Positions 1-12,130 of a stretch of 64,000 nucleotides of DNA are shown in pieces. Within the stretch, counting starts at the first letter, position 1. Every line of letters begins with the position of its first letter. This stretch comes from Liolophura sinensis. Lineage: Eukaryota > Mollusca > Polyplacophora > Chitonida > Chitonidae. The notes below the pieces were generated by a model that saw only the letters and a list, made by a program, of their open reading frames with translations, made no database searches and was not told the DNA's origin. Where the stretch lies: NCBI RefSeq assembly GCF_032854445.1, contig NC_088302.1, forward strand, positions 26,067,080 to 26,131,079, read 5' to 3'. Position numbers and translations under genes: made by a program.

Positions 1-374
1 AATACCGACAGTTGTTAACATATGAGTCCACAATCTATTCTCTACAAACACACATCTAGGAGAACGTAACAGAAAAGTAACTGACTGAACTCTCAGCACT
101 TCTCTTTAGCTTTGACAATGTGAGAGATTTTTTATAAGTTCATGGTTTCATTCTCCAGGGAATGGCGATTCAAGTACCCAAACCCAAACCGAAACTCGCC
201 TCAGTCCGAAAAAATCTTGTACATGCACTAAACGGAACTTGAAAATATTAAGTGCTATTAACAGCAACTCTCACCAATTAAACATGGAAAGTAGTTATAC
301 CGAGTACATGTACCAAGCAATGGATTACCTGTTCTGTAATTTTTTTTATTAAAAATTTATTTTGTAAATAAATT

Positions 375-1080
375 ATGATATATCAGAGATTTACTAGACA
401 GGGGTGTTCAAGTCTTGCCATTTCAATAATTAAAGAAATGTTTAGGATTAAAGGCAACTATTTAGACCAACATAACTTGATGAACCCAAGATCTAAAAAA
501 TGGGCAATGTATCAAGTTCTAATAAAACAAAAGCTAAGTGAAACGATGACTTACGATTTGCACACTCCCGTGTATGAAAAACAGCGTATTAATGATAAAT
601 AAAACGTACTTTTAAACTGTGACAAATAAAATGGATAAGTATATTCTATTTTCCATCGTACACAACATACAAAACTGAGTGATTTTTACCAACAACATTA
701 TATTTCCATAATATGAGTGACAAAGATGTGAAATGTGTAAAACCCACAAAGAAACAGCTCAATATCTTTTTCCTCAATGTCCCATAGAACGGAGTTTTTG
801 AAAATATAGATGCACAACGTTTCCAATTAAAAAGTTATTTTAACAGAAGAAAAACGTATGTTTGGCATGGGGGAAAGAACAATCTGCTCCTAACAATTTA
901 ATAATGCTCGCAAAAAGTTTCTTTTAATACATTAAAGGGAAAACTGTCAGTATACATAGATATCACAGGCTTACCTAATACACTGCAAGAGTACCACAAA
1001 GTACAAAATGTATTTCAACATTGCAATATGTGTATCTTACATCATACTTTGAATGAACCAATTATGGAGTCATTGGACAG
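375..1080 (+). mobile_element. LINE (non-LTR retrotransposon) ORF2 C-terminal remnant
   Basis: A 75-codon open stretch at 375-602 contains KEMFRIKGNYLDQHNLMNP and a following SKKWAMYQVLI. This resembles the post-RT region of non-LTR elements. At about 727 the reading CEMCKTHKETAQYLFPQCP follows, which is the C..C....ET..HLF..CP zinc-knuckle-like pattern at the ORF2 C-terminus. Then NNLIMLAKSFF and a charged stretch, also typical. Stops and frame changes show it is dead, and the RT domain is missing. Family assignment beyond non-LTR is not attempted. Confidence 0.6.
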
Positions 1081-1262
1081 ACGAGATGGAGTGAATACAA
1101 ATCAGAACTGGGTATACTATTCAGTGATAAAGGCTACTGTCTTCTGATTAGTGAGGAAATAGCACTGTGTGGGTCGTAGCGGTGCATCCGGGTTTTTCGT
1201 CATGCAATTTCTGCTTGTCTGGATTGAATACGCCTGTGATTCCCGCCTTCGAAACAAGCCGA

Positions 1263-1990
1263 GGCCGTCAAATTGTATCAGGTGTGTGCTTTATCAGGAG
1301 CGTGGTGTATCACCTTGTACTACGTGTGTTGCCAGGTGCGTGGTGTATTGCCATATATTGCATGTGTGTTTTAGGTACATGGTGTATTACCATGTGCTGT
1401 GTGTGTTATCGGGTGCGTGGTGTATTACCAAGTGTGTGTTGTCAGATGTGTGGGCTATTACCATGTGCTGTGTGTGTTGCCAGGTATGTGGTGCATTATC
1501 ATGTGCTGTGCGTTTTGCCAGATGTGTGGTGTATTACCATGTGCTGTGTGTATTGCCAGGTTTGTACTGTATTACCATGTGCTGTGTGCATTGCCAGGTT
1601 TGTACTGTATTACCATGTGCTGTGTGTGTTGCCAGGTGCGTGGCGTATTACCAAGTGTTGCGTGTGTGTTGCCAGGTTCGTGGTGTATTACCATGTGCTG
1701 TGTGTGTTGCCAAGTGCGTGGCGTATTACCAAGTGTTGCGTGTGTGTTGCTAGGTTCGTGGTGTTTTACCATGTGCTGTGTGTGTTGCCAGGTGAGTGTT
1801 GTATTACCAAGTGCTGTATATGTGTGTGTTCAGGTGCGTGGTGTATTGCCATGCGTTGTGTGTGTTGTCAGGTGCGTGGTGTATTACCATGTGCTGTGTC
1901 TGTTGTCAGGTGCGTGGTGTATTATCATGTGTTGTGTGTGTTGTCAGGTGCGTGATGTGTTATCAAGTGCCGTGTGGGTAAGGTGATATC
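1263..1990. repeat. 36-bp minisatellite, about 20 copies
   Basis: A tandem array built on a unit with the core GCGTGGTGTATTACCATGTG and a TGTGTTGCCAG segment. The spacing is 36 bases through most of the array, with point variants and a few longer units near 1390 and 1820. Because 36 is a multiple of three and the unit has few stops, all three plus frames stay open for about 190-260 codons. These frames are Cys/Val/Tyr-periodic products of the repeat, not genes. Confidence 0.9.
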
Positions 1991-2815
1991 GTCCACTTAG
2001 GACTCCATTTATCGTACTTTTGGGGCGTGAGAGCTGGCCAATGACTAACATGGTCCCCTCTAAAGAATTCAATATCAGTGATGAATAGTTAATTAAAATT
2101 GTTAATAAATAACCTCATGTAGAGTAAAGCAAGGTCGAGCTGAGCTCCCAAAAATGTACAAAAAAGAAGAACTAAATTGAAGTGCACAGACGAACAGATT
2201 AAACGGCTTAAAATGTACACAAGACAAGAATAATCATTTTTGGTTCTTCATAATACTGAATATGCGATATTTAGCTCTATTTGATGGCAGTTAGTCGTCC
2301 TAAAGTTTAACTAAGGACAGGTAAAGAGAGTGGGCGCCCACTGATATCACATTTAGTTGTATAAATATTCAATTCCACATTTATTCCGCGACGTCGATCA
2401 GCCTTTAACAAGTGGGACAAAGGAGTAACACAGTAATATGTCTAACAAGAGGAATGAGTTAGTCAGGGAACAATCTCATAAAACTTCGTAAAACAAATTT
2501 TCTCGTAACTTGTAAGTTTTTTTCACTTGATCTGCTACCATTGTTATGATTATAGCGCCTTAATTCACCGTGATATACCCGAAAAATCATTGCACATAGC
2601 TGGTTCTAATCTAAATCTAAATTTAAGACCTTCTCACAGTTCTTAGTTTTTGGTACTAAAAATTGAAATTTGAAACTGTGTTGTCAGAAATCAGGTGCAG
2701 ACATTCAGTGTTTCTTACCTTTCTTATATTCAATTCCCTGGATTGACATATTGAATTTCTGGTAAGCATGAACAATGTATTCCTATATATCTAGCACAGC
2801 GATGGACGTGACGTT

Positions 2816-3065
2816 CAAATGTCTGTGATTATGAGATCTAAGATATTGAGATCTATGATTTGAGATTTAGGGATGTGAGATATACGATTGCGAAATCTAT
2901 GATTTTCAGATCAAGCATTGTCAGAACTAGGATTAGGAGATCTATGATTGGGATATCTAGGATTGAGAGATATGCTTATGGGGTGTATGGATGCAGGATA
3001 TGTGATTGGAAGATCTAGAATTGCGGGATTTCTAAGAGGGAGATAAAAGATCCTGTGATCGACGA
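2816..3065. repeat. Degenerate short tandem repeat (GAGATCTATGATT-like)
   Basis: Roughly 14-17-base units related to GAGATCTATGATT recur irregularly, many with AGATCT or AGATATC-like cores. Copies have diverged strongly. Confidence 0.6.
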
Positions 3066-3458
3066 TTGTGACGGTTATGATTTTTCTGCTTCAAGGAATG
3101 TTGGGTAAAATGTGGTCAAATCCTGAGCAAATCAGGGTACATTAGCCACATTATAATATCAGACTTACAGCGCGGAGATTCCCAAGTACCGTCTGAAATA
3201 TGGTCTCTTGACAATTTACTTCAATTTGTGTTTTATTCTAATTGTTAATATAAAGTCATAAATGTAGCAAACTACACGTCCCGTGTCACTGTAGCTAAAG
3301 CCGAATTTGGACAAACAAATGAAGTGGTATTAATTGCAATTTATTAGACGTCATTGGTCTAAAAATACTCGAAATGCTATGTTGTCATTTAACATTCAAT
3401 AATATAGAGGCATATTATTCAGACATATTTTGCTACTTCTAAAGCTTTCTTTACAGCT

Positions 3459-3517
3459 TCGCCACGATATGGCTGAAATATTGCCGATGTGGCGTTAAGC
3501 CATAATCATTCATTCTT
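3459..3517 (+). mobile_element. SINE-type 3' tail, ATATGGCTG...GCGTTAA.CC family, (ATTC)n
   Basis: Contains CGATATGGCTGAAATATTGC, then GATGTGGCGTTAAGCCATAA and TCATTCATTC. The same tail occurs at 31718-31768 and 32583-32665, which defines a short dispersed element with an (ATTC)n end. Confidence 0.65.
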
Positions 3518-4639
3518 TACAGCTATTGATATTTAACCGTTAAGATCAAGAGAAAGCCTGTGCACTCGAAACAAATATAGTGATTCGTTACACTAGTTGT
3601 TTGAAAAGGTTACTGCGGGGTAGGCACCGATGGACCGGGATTAATCACGCGACCATCTGGGTAAATGTGAGCACAGGAACAACGCGTGACCAATAACAAT
3701 GCATTTATTAATTACCTACACACCATCCAGGGTGTACATCAGGGTCAGTTCTCTGTGTGTTCCACTAGGTTATTGTAATCTACAACACACCATCGCGTTC
3801 CTTTTCAACCTCTAGTAAATGCCGTCAATAAGAGTCTAAAAACAGGCCTTGTAACCTTTTGCAGCCCTGTATCGTTTAAAGCGACAAAGTGGTACAAGTA
3901 GACTCTAAGAGTTCATGAGTGGTGATGTTTAAGAGGAAGAAAACAGCTGGATTTTTTCTTTAGGCTTAATTGGATTATACATGATGACAATTAAGCGTTA
4001 GCCCAAGACCGCTATCACAAAGCCATCGTAGGTCAAGCAGATTGTCACTATCATGGAGACTAATGTATAAGACCACATAATCACAAAAGTATACAAAGTT
4101 ACAAGTTAGGAGAGATTCATGTGCGGAGAAACAGTCAACACTTACAGGTCAATGATGTCAGAATGCCCTAGGCCCATAAAGACCATTTGCAACTCGATGG
4201 AAAATCGTCCCACTGTCTTTTTTCTTCAGTGCTAGATCGTCTCCTGTAGGCGATTGAAGTTCTTATGTAACAGATCCAGCCTATGAAATAGGCCAAGCTG
4301 AAATATTCGTTGATAGCCTTCATTCTACTGTACGCCGCTAAATGCACAGGATAATATCCTTTTCTTACTACTCCCTACCTAGACACCAAATATGTGCAAA
4401 TCATTTTGGTTCGCGTAATCGCGTAGTTTTATTAAGATGGAAATTCACGCAGAAAACAAGAGGTCTTTTAATCAGCGTCCAAATCGCATAGCGTAACAGC
4501 TATTGCTAAATTTTGGCGGAGTAGCTCGAGCCGAGTGGAAGTCACGCGTTCTATCCCGTGTGTACATGTATGAGCGCTAGAAAGCTGCTCCTGTTCCAGA
4601 CACAACCTCAAACAGAGCGCCAAAACTTCTGCATCAACA

Positions 4640-4855
4640 CTTCGTTGGACGATGGACAGTATTATGGTGGGATGAAACCGGGAAATGCCCGCAGAAAACT
4701 CACGACCATCCTCAGGCTGATGAAAGATTTTTCCACGTACGGCCAGAGAGGAAGCCAACATGAGCTGAACTTGAAGTCACCTTGACCACAGTGAGAGGCG
4801 AGTCATTGCGTCACGCCGGCACGCTAACCACCTCGATCACTGAGACCCCTTGTTT
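4640..4855 (-). mobile_element. tRNA-derived SINE, partial, 3' tail missing
   Basis: Reverse-oriented fragment of the dispersed SINE: GTATTATGGTGGGATGAAAC, CTCACGACCATCCTCAGG, CACGTACGGCCAGAGAGGAA, and a degraded tRNA-like head to about 4855. It lies about 100 bases upstream of the first visible channel 1 exon. Confidence 0.8.
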
Positions 4856-4948
4856 AAAAAAATGAGTGAATTAAGGGGTATAATCAAATGTCATTAACAC
4901 ACTAGGTTTATTAGTACTAACAGAGTCGACAATATGTTTCTGCCACAG

Positions 4949-5221
4949 ACTACTATGGAACACCTTACTCAACACCTTACTCTTATGGAACGCAAGCCAC
5001 GTGGCCGACAGGAAATCCAGACGGACCAGAGTGGCCAGGTGAGCCTGGGGACGGGGAAGGTGAGAAGACCGATCCCCCACAGATGAACTCGCCTGGAGAA
5101 GGGCAACCAGGAGGGGCCCCTCAACCAACTTCTGGTCTGAGTACACCTGGCACCAGCAGTTCATCAAGCTCCAAACCCCCAAAGCTCCATCGCCGGCGAA
5201 GAGCAGCGAATAACACAGGAC
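4949..5221 (+). CDS. Channel 1 exon: Pro/Gly/Ser-rich extracellular linker with polybasic site
   Basis: The exon opens after CACAG at 4948 and closes at the donor GTAAGT (5222). Read in the phase that joins 5622-5856, it encodes about 90 residues dominated by Pro, Gly, Ser, Tyr and acidic residues. It starts [14 protein letters not shown] and ends [15 protein letters not shown]. The RRRR run fits a furin-type R-x-K/R-R site and is followed at once by an N-glycosylation sequon (NNT). The composition suggests a disordered insert just after TM1 in the extracellular domain. The paralogue at 25097-25875 has no such insert or polybasic run at this point. Confidence 0.8.
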
Positions 5222-8200
5222 GTAAGTATTGTCTTTCCGACTCCTAAAGTTGTTTATTTTAAGAGAGACTTCTGATTTCATGTAATTCAACCAACATTTT
5301 CCAGCATAGAAATGACATCACAATAGACAAATAATAAAATCTGACATCATCAAACTCGCTTGATGGACTGATAAACCTGTCCAACACACTTCCAAAAGGC
5401 TGATTAGCCTGAACAAGAGTGTAGCAATCATTTTTTAAAAGACACAAACATTTAATTAAACTCTATTTTATGTAAAGGCGTGTGTAAATGTAAAATATGA
5501 AAATTCACTGTGCTGCCGTTACAATAGCTATTATCAGTTCACAGAAGGGTGTTAAATATTGCTAATGAGGACACTTTCCCTTTATAGATAAAACATTGTA
5601 TTTTGTTGACGTGTTTTGCAGAAGAAACAGCTAATTTCACGAGCATTATTTCCAACTCCTCCTACAACCAATGGGAGTATTTGGGAGAAGACACCGCTGA
5701 TTCCTTCTACAATAAAGTGTCCTCTCAACACCAGGCCATGTCCACCGTGTCGGATATCATAGCTACCATGGATGCACAGAAAGTGTCGGAGTTGGGACAC
5801 CAGAAAAAAGACTTCATCATGGGATGTAAATGGCAGGGCTACCCCTGTTCACCGAGGTAAATGATGAGCAAGTAAATTGGTCATGTAACCGCAGCCAGTC
5901 AGCACAATTACATTCTGCAACCATTTGCATTGAAAGCCCACAGTTACATGTGCCTTTCCTTTCACTTCCAGACTTTCGTGCCCTGAATGGGCCACATATT
6001 ATGACTTAGATCGATGGGGGAAGGGTTAAATCCTTCGTCAGCATCAGCCAGGGTCCTAATGGCTCAGCGGTTAAGGTGCTAACTCGCCACAATGACTCAG
6101 GAGCCTCTCAGCAATGCAATCACTTTGAGACCAAGCCCAAGTCATGCCGGCTTCGTTGGAGGCTCTCCCTGCTGCCTGTGGATGGCCGTACGTTTCGTGC
6201 GGGTTCTGCCTGGGTTTTCCCCACTATAACGATGGCCGTGAACTAAGTGAAATATTCTTGAGTACGGTGTAAAACTCCAATGAAGCAAATAAGTAAATAA
6301 ATTTAACAGTATCAGAGAGAAGAACAGATTTGATTTCCAAAACTGGAACAACTGTATCGAGACCTGTGAAAATATTTGGTAGAATGAGATCGCATCTTCT
6401 GAGTGTCTAAGGGGTCTACCAGCTGGGCTATCAAGACAAATCGCAAAGTCTCAATAAGGAGTCACTCGAGTCATTTCCACGATATACTTGTTTCAATGTC
6501 GGAAATCCCTGTATTGATAATTACACAAAAAACGACATTATTCCTTTACCTCAGGATAGCAAGGCATTGTCTTACTTTTGATCGTCTTAATCGTTGAGTT
6601 TTCAATGTAATGACAACACAGCAATTCTAGTCCAGTGACGTCCAAGAAAATGTAGTTGAAATTCCTGCATTTTACCTAGTTCTTTTAGGCCATGGTTCTT
6701 AGGCATTTACATGAACAGTCAAAATAAAACCCTAACTGAGCTAAACTGACAAGCAAACTGTATTTCTTCGATTACATGTGACCGTTACCCAAATCTCACA
6801 TTGTCGTCGCTGCTCTGCTTTTTCTCTCTATGCTGCACGTCTTAGTTATATTCATGATGATGGTATATGTGTGGTCATAGGATTATGTTCTGGAAATCAA
6901 AATTGGCCAAACACATAAGGCACATTTTTACTGATAGATAATTAATACCATTATGTTTAGCTTGTCATGTTATATTTATTATCATGTTTCATTTATTTAT
7001 TTGATTGATTGGAGTTTGATACCGTACTCGATCCCGATTATTCGTAAGTTGCTGACTGACTTTCCCAAGTATATGTAGATATACATGTACCACCGGCGAG
7101 GAGGCCAGCACGAGACAGTGATCGCATTGGTGACAGTCTCCCAAAATCGTTGTTGTGAACTAGTACGCTATCCACTAGGCCACTGGGGCCTTATGTTATA
7201 GAATGGCATATGAAAGCGACTAATATATTGCTGCGTATTATCTTTTCAGTAATTTTACATCATTTGTGAACTATAAGTACGGGAACTGTTTTACATTCAA
7301 TGCTGACGTCAACAGCTCTCATCCCAAACTGAAAACCAGCAACCCGGGCCCGCTGTATGGTAGGTAAAAACATCTATCAGGTGTCATCAGATTTTGGAGA
7401 TTGGCCATTTTTTTTGGGGGGTGGGGGGCAAAAATTGACGAGATCTGACAGAAGACGAGAGCTGGGTGAAAATTTCCTCTCGATAACCTATGCTTCAATC
7501 TTGCGGCGGCATGCGTACTAGGTCTCACTGAAATTAAACATTGTAAATTGCTTTCCCATTCGTTGTAGGTCGTAAAAAAAAAAAACAATCGAGAGATTGA
7601 AAATTAACATCTTCAAAGGGACATCTAACGACATATATAAGAATATATGTATATTACCAGGTGCGTGACACAGATTTCCTTAGTAAGAGTTTTATGAATG
7701 GATAAAATCGGAGTGTCCGTGAAAAACAGCTGAACTAATACTGTAATTTGTAATCATACTGACCACCTATTGCACGTGTGCATATCAAAGCGATAAAATG
7801 GCCATTCACGGTCAAAGGAGCGTCGAAGACAGGATATTGTCGCTAAGCCCAGCAATAGTGAAATATACATACATGAATAATTAATTTTCGTGCGCAGGTC
7901 TTGAGCTGGAGTTATTCATCGAACAGGATGAGTATGTCCCCTCGGTATCTCAGGAGGCAGGTGCAAGGGTGGTCGTGCACACCAGGGGCAAGGTGCCTTT
8001 CCCTGAGGATGAAGGGTTTACCGTGTCACCAGGATACATGACATCTGTGGGTATGCGCAAGGTGAATATGATAGAAGCACATGGATAAAACATGTTACTA
8101 ATAAAGAGTATTCGTAGACAAGAGAAAAAAGTTCATATCAGAGGCAAATCAACTGCTTTGTTATATCCCCTGTTTATTGCCTAATCTTATGTCAGATATT

Positions 8201-11200
8201 GCCTGTATACTGTAGTTATGCAAATTATTGCAAAACACGTGAAACTTTCTTGCTGGAGACTTCCAATTTTCTTCCCCTAAACAAAAGAGTAACTTGTTTT
8301 AAATAATTTTTTTTACAGCTTAGATTGTTTGGTTTAGTGTTGGATTTGACGAAAAAACATGACTGTTTCGTGTTGCATTTGTTGTGCCATGTATTGTTTG
8401 AGAAGCGTTTTCTCTATTTTACTAAGAAGCACATTCGGTCGTTTCAGTTGTCAATAAAATGGTAGGCGTGTTACTATTGAAAGTAATGAATCATGCTACG
8501 ACACATTGGGAGTCTGATTTAAGTATTTACACTTAGTAGGAGATAAATATGCTATGATATCTAGTGGTCATCAAGCATAATGAAGGTGTTTTGATCCACA
8601 ATGTCGCGTTTATACAACTCCTATAACATGGTTAGGAATATTATTCCATGCTTTTCCACGATCAATGGTTATTGAATTAAGCCGTTCTTCCATTAATGTT
8701 ATTCACACACGCGTTGTTTACGCATCTGGGCCTTAACAGAATTTATATGTACCAAACTAATGGATTCCATTTAATTACGTTTTAATCGACAACAACATTT
8801 CCCCGAGACCTAACGTGTCCCTAATAGAACCAATTGATAAATCCACAGACACGAGTTTTGGGGATCGAGTGTATACGTCACGTATTACGTCATAATGTAC
8901 CTGTAGAAATCATCGCAAGTATTCTCTTTGTTACTCAGTTTTACTCACCTTCCTTTCTGGCAACGTCTAAAAAATTTGATTTGTACCAATTGTTTTTTTT
9001 AAGTGACTACTCGTATCAGATTCACCATCATCATCGTCTGTTTCAGACGTCCATCATCCGATTAGGTTACCCTCATGGCAACTGCACAACGGAATTCACC
9101 GGCCTGAACTCTCTGTATGAGAAGGTTAACACTGTGTATTCCAAACAAGCGTGCATGAAGTCCTGCTATCAGACGGCGCTTATCTCCCAGTGTAAATGCG
9201 GTCTGGCAGCCTATCCACTTCCTTCCAATGTGTCATTGTGTGGACCCACGCATAGTACGTATCTTGTTATTTACTTAGTTATTAGTTATGGTGAGGGGGC
9301 GGGTGGTGGGACTCACGACCATCCGCAGGTTGCTGTCAGACCTTGCTGTTAACCATAAGATACATTTCTGTTTGCTTCAATGATAAGGTCTTGCTTTCTG
9401 AAGTAATAATGCGGGTGTTATGCGCACATGCGCTCCAGTTCCATTTAAAATGCGGCAGTTTATTTCATTTCTGAAAAGCCGGCGGTAAATCTCGTGACAC
9501 ATGATATAACGACACTGACGCAGAATCTTCTGTACATGTATAAACATTGGTTCACTGTACTGTAGGGTTTCTTGTTTTCCGGCAGACAACTGTACCCAAG
9601 CTGTGAGACGTTTACACACTGCCAATAAGCTGGGATGCGACGACGCATGCCCCCTGCCTTGCAGGTAGGTTCTCTAAAGTTTAAAGTTAAAGTCTAATCT
9701 TCATGCCGAAATAATTGCCGGAGATACTTAGGTATTTGTTAGCATCGTTTGCTTACATCGCTACAGAAATCGATGGGCTTTTCGCAGAAGCGATTGTCCA
9801 GTTACTGTTCACCAGTCCGTTTGTTTAAGCTATCTTTGTAAATTTTTTTTGTTTGTATTTCAGTGACGAGGCATTTACCCTTACAATATCGAACGCCGTA
9901 TGGCCGGGCAGAAAGTATCAGGTATGTAATCAAGGTTTTAATAATTGCCAGCTTGTTTTAAGTGAGCATGCTGAAGGGTACTCCTATTTTTTCGGACAAA
10001 CTCGCTTGTCTGTATAAAATTACAAGCACCTTCCATCGCACATCAGGATGATAGATGCAGAGCGTTCCTGCATGGGCGTGTGTTGACATGGTTGACGAAA
10101 AGTGTGCACGGACAAAATGGGCGCTTTGTGTATGGGAAGATTGAGACAGCTGGTAGTTCTTGTTCAGGAGTAACGCCAGCAATGTATCCGCCTTTAGACA
10201 CACACAGTATGTCGGCTGTGGAAGGCTAGGGGTTCCGTCTCATCTCTTCTGAGTGCTGGGTGTTTCGTTTTTTTTCCTTGCTAAATGTAACTCCAAAATA
10301 AACTCCGATACAATAACTCACTAGAAAGGAAAAGGATTTTTTAGGGTTTAAAGTGGAGAAATAGATTTGAATTACCCACACCAGCCACGGTTTAGAAGAA
10401 TGCGATCACAGCTGTACAACTGACTTGGGAATGGTCGATCTGTTTAGAACAAACGTAACCAGCGTCACGGATAGAAAGGTAATGGAATCCATAGAAATAC
10501 AAGGTCACTGTTAGAGATCAACCAGAACAGTTTGTACTTAATCCATCCACATATTACTAACTGATGTGTTAAATGCTTTTAAGTCCCTGTTATTCAATCG
10601 TTTGTACAGGCAGATCTGTACAGCAAAATGACGAAATCCAGCACCAAGCTCATGAGGTCCGCCAGACAGGGAGGGTAGTAAGTAATTAATCCACTCGCTG
10701 TACGTATGGCAATCTTCTGTGTATTTTTATTTATTTATTTATTTATTAGATTGGTGTTTTACGCAGTACTCAAGAATATTTCACTTCGGTGGCCAGCATT
10801 ATGCTGGGAGGAAACCGGGCAGATCCCGGGAAAAACCCACGACCATCCGTAGGTTGCTGCCAGAAATTCCCACGAATTCTTTGTATGTAGGTGTGATGAT
10901 AATAACCCTGTTGTCACCGCAAGGTAAGAGAGTAAGCCGGAGACCTGGGTTCTAAACCAAGTCGGGTCATGAATACAACCTTAAGGCGTCGAAATATTAG
11001 ATTTTCATTCTCCCTAGTTAGATTATAGGCACACGGGAATGGCGCTGGTAGATTTGTATTCCCTGTGTGGATGGATGGCTTATTCTGTTATATCTGCTGT
11101 GACCAGGCTACAGTTAAAGTGACTGTGATAAAGACGTTATTATAAGGGAGTTCCAGTGTATATGCTTTGTAAAACCTCTATTGCATTCAGTTCACAGACC

Positions 11201-11883
11201 TTTTACCCTGAACTCAGTTGTCTTACAACCTTACCTTGTTTTTCAGCTCTTATGATGTAGCCAAAGTGGAGATATTCTACCAGGAACTTAACTATCAAGT
11301 CATTGAACAGAAACCTTCGTACGAGGTTTGTTTTATGGGTCTGTGTTTCAGTCCCGCAAGGCGTTGTGAAAACTATACTCAGATATATCCTACTTTACTA
11401 CAACTAAAGGAGTCCAGCTGAGCAGAACTGCTGTTGTACTCTGTTTTTATATGTTAATAAGTACCTGTAACGCATTTATTGTGCCACTTCCTTAACATGT
11501 GAATGAATGAAATGTTTGTATAAATCATCCAGAAAATCGTCCAGCTGTACATGGAAAACAAAGGGGCCTAAGGGTAGAAAATGAGGTTGTCCTTCAAATA
11601 ATATTAGCTCACGCTAACCTCCGTATCCACGTTTTCTAGGGTAATATGTTTAATGCGTACTGTACTATCATTATTATATTTTTCTTTTCTTCAGTTTGAG
11701 AACGTCATAAGTGATCTGGGTGGACAGCTGGGCCTGTGGTTGGGTATATCTATCCTGGCTCTTGGAGAAATTATCGACTTTTTCGTGTCTGTTATTCACT
11801 TCTGCATTTTCAAGGTCACCAGCTCTTCTCAGCACAGGCCCGGCGCAACGCCAGTTTATCCATACAGGCCGCCAAAGCAGTAA
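4949..11883 (+). CDS. DEG/ENaC-family sodium channel, 5'-incomplete (channel 1)
   Basis: Ten exons join without a frame break: 4949-5221, 5622-5856, 7250-7359, 7898-8061, 9047-9254, 9586-9664, 9864-9921, 10610-10677, 11247-11325 and 11695-11883, all with AG/GT borders. They give 486 residues from within the extracellular finger region to a TAA stop. Family marks in order: LGHQKKDFI with [41 protein letters not shown]; a Cys-rich block ending in [25 protein letters not shown]; then [13 protein letters not shown] and TM2, containing the G-x-S selectivity-filter triplet (GIS). Known family role: trimeric amiloride-sensitive Na+ channel of the plasma membrane, gated by peptides, protons or mechanical force. 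TM1 and the FPAVTVCN-type motif are not in the window, so the first exon lies upstream; the first exon here starts at phase 1. The subfamily (FMRFamide-gated or other) is inference. It converges on a paralogue ending at 13466. Confidence 0.93.
5622..5856 (+). CDS. Channel 1 exon: finger-domain start with LGHQ motif and Cys pair
   Basis: The exon lies between TTTTGCAG and the donor GTAAAT, phase 1 in and phase 2 out. It encodes two N-x-S/T sequons (NFT, NSS) and then [24 protein letters not shown]. The LGH(Q/S)..D(F/M)I..C...G..C pattern is the standard start of the DEG/ENaC extracellular domain. The two Cys residues are 12 and 19 positions from the L of LGH. Confidence 0.9.
6050..6305 (+). 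mobile_element. tRNA-derived SINE, near full length
   Basis: Starts with a box-A-like ATGGCTCAGCGGTTAAGG and has a box-B-like GAGACCAAGCCC. The body includes GTGCGGGTTCTGCCTGGG and GTGAAATATTCTTGAGTACG, and the tail is GTAAAACTCC followed by AAATAAGTAAATAAAT. It lies in an intron of channel 1. Confidence 0.85.
6985..7192 (-). mobile_element. tRNA-derived SINE, degraded
   Basis: Begins with TTTATTTATTTGATTGATTG (reverse of the tail) and ends with a degraded head, CCACTAGGCCACTGGGGCC. The central part has diverged. It lies 58 bases upstream of the exon at 7250. Confidence 0.65.
9047..9254 (+). CDS. Channel 1 exon: Cys-rich thumb/palm segment
   Basis: The exon opens phase 0 after TTTCAG and closes phase 1 at GTACGT. 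It encodes [13 protein letters not shown], then [21 protein letters not shown], ending in SLCGPTH. This matches the family pattern YGNC-x(n)-YS..AC...C....I..CGC, whose Cys residues form disulfides in the thumb. A longer reading past the donor runs into SINE sequence at 9287 and is not coding. The donor at 9255 is the only one that keeps the frame with the next exon. Confidence 0.9.
9287..9345 (-). mobile_element. SINE fragment
   Basis: Contains GGGACTCACGACCATCCGCA and GGTTGCTGTCAGACCTT, the central part of the same SINE. It lies in the channel 1 intron after the Cys-rich exon and creates a spurious extension of that exon's reading frame. Confidence 0.7.
10722..10960 (-). mobile_element. tRNA-derived SINE with diverged head
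   Basis: Tail (TTTA)n, then GATTGGTGTTTTACGCAGTA, CAAGAATATTTCACTT, GCTGGGAGGAAACCGGGCAG and CACGACCATCCGTAGGTTGC. Beyond about 10865 the sequence differs from other copies, but GACCTGGGTTCTAAACCAAG retains a box-B-like motif. Confidence 0.8.
11695..11883 (+). CDS. Channel 1 last exon: TM2 and short C-tail
   Basis: The exon starts phase 0 after TTCTTCAG and ends with TAA. It encodes [19 protein letters not shown], then a hydrophobic TM2 with a glutamate in the usual place (LGEIIDFF), then a short cytoplasmic tail ending PYRPPKQ. GIS is the G-x-S selectivity-filter triplet. The tail is only about 30 residues, against about 230 in the paralogue. The last codons and the stop lie in the first unit of a degenerate tandem repeat that continues downstream. 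Confidence 0.93.
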   Translation, partial: FENVISDLGGQLGLWLGISILALGEIIDFFVSVIHFCIFKVTSSSQHRPGATPVYPYRPPKQ

Positions 11884-11975
11884 GCACGGTACATCTCTAT
11901 GGATCACCAACGAAGTCAACACAGTAAAGGTAGTAGACAGGGTATACCCTTACTGGTATTCCTATGGACCACCAC

Positions 11976-12044
<69 letters not shown>

Positions 12045-12048
12045 CCCT

Positions 12049-12130
<82 letters not shown>

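Larger units (their letters stand above)
1991..4540. other. No gene seen; AT-rich unique sequence
   Basis: Apart from the degenerate repeat at 2816-3065 and a SINE-type tail at about 3459-3517 I see no open frame or splice-flanked segment worth calling. The missing TM1 exon of channel 1 was looked for here and not found. Confidence 0.5.

Noticed and set aside
1167-1986. Long Cys/Val/Tyr-rich open frames
   Set aside because: They follow the 36-bp unit in every frame and have no start context, domain or splice evidence.
6142-6351. Frames containing [11 protein letters not shown] (also at 10719, 18928, 21083 and 47389)
   Set aside because: This recurring peptide is the reverse reading of the SINE tail region, not a protein family.
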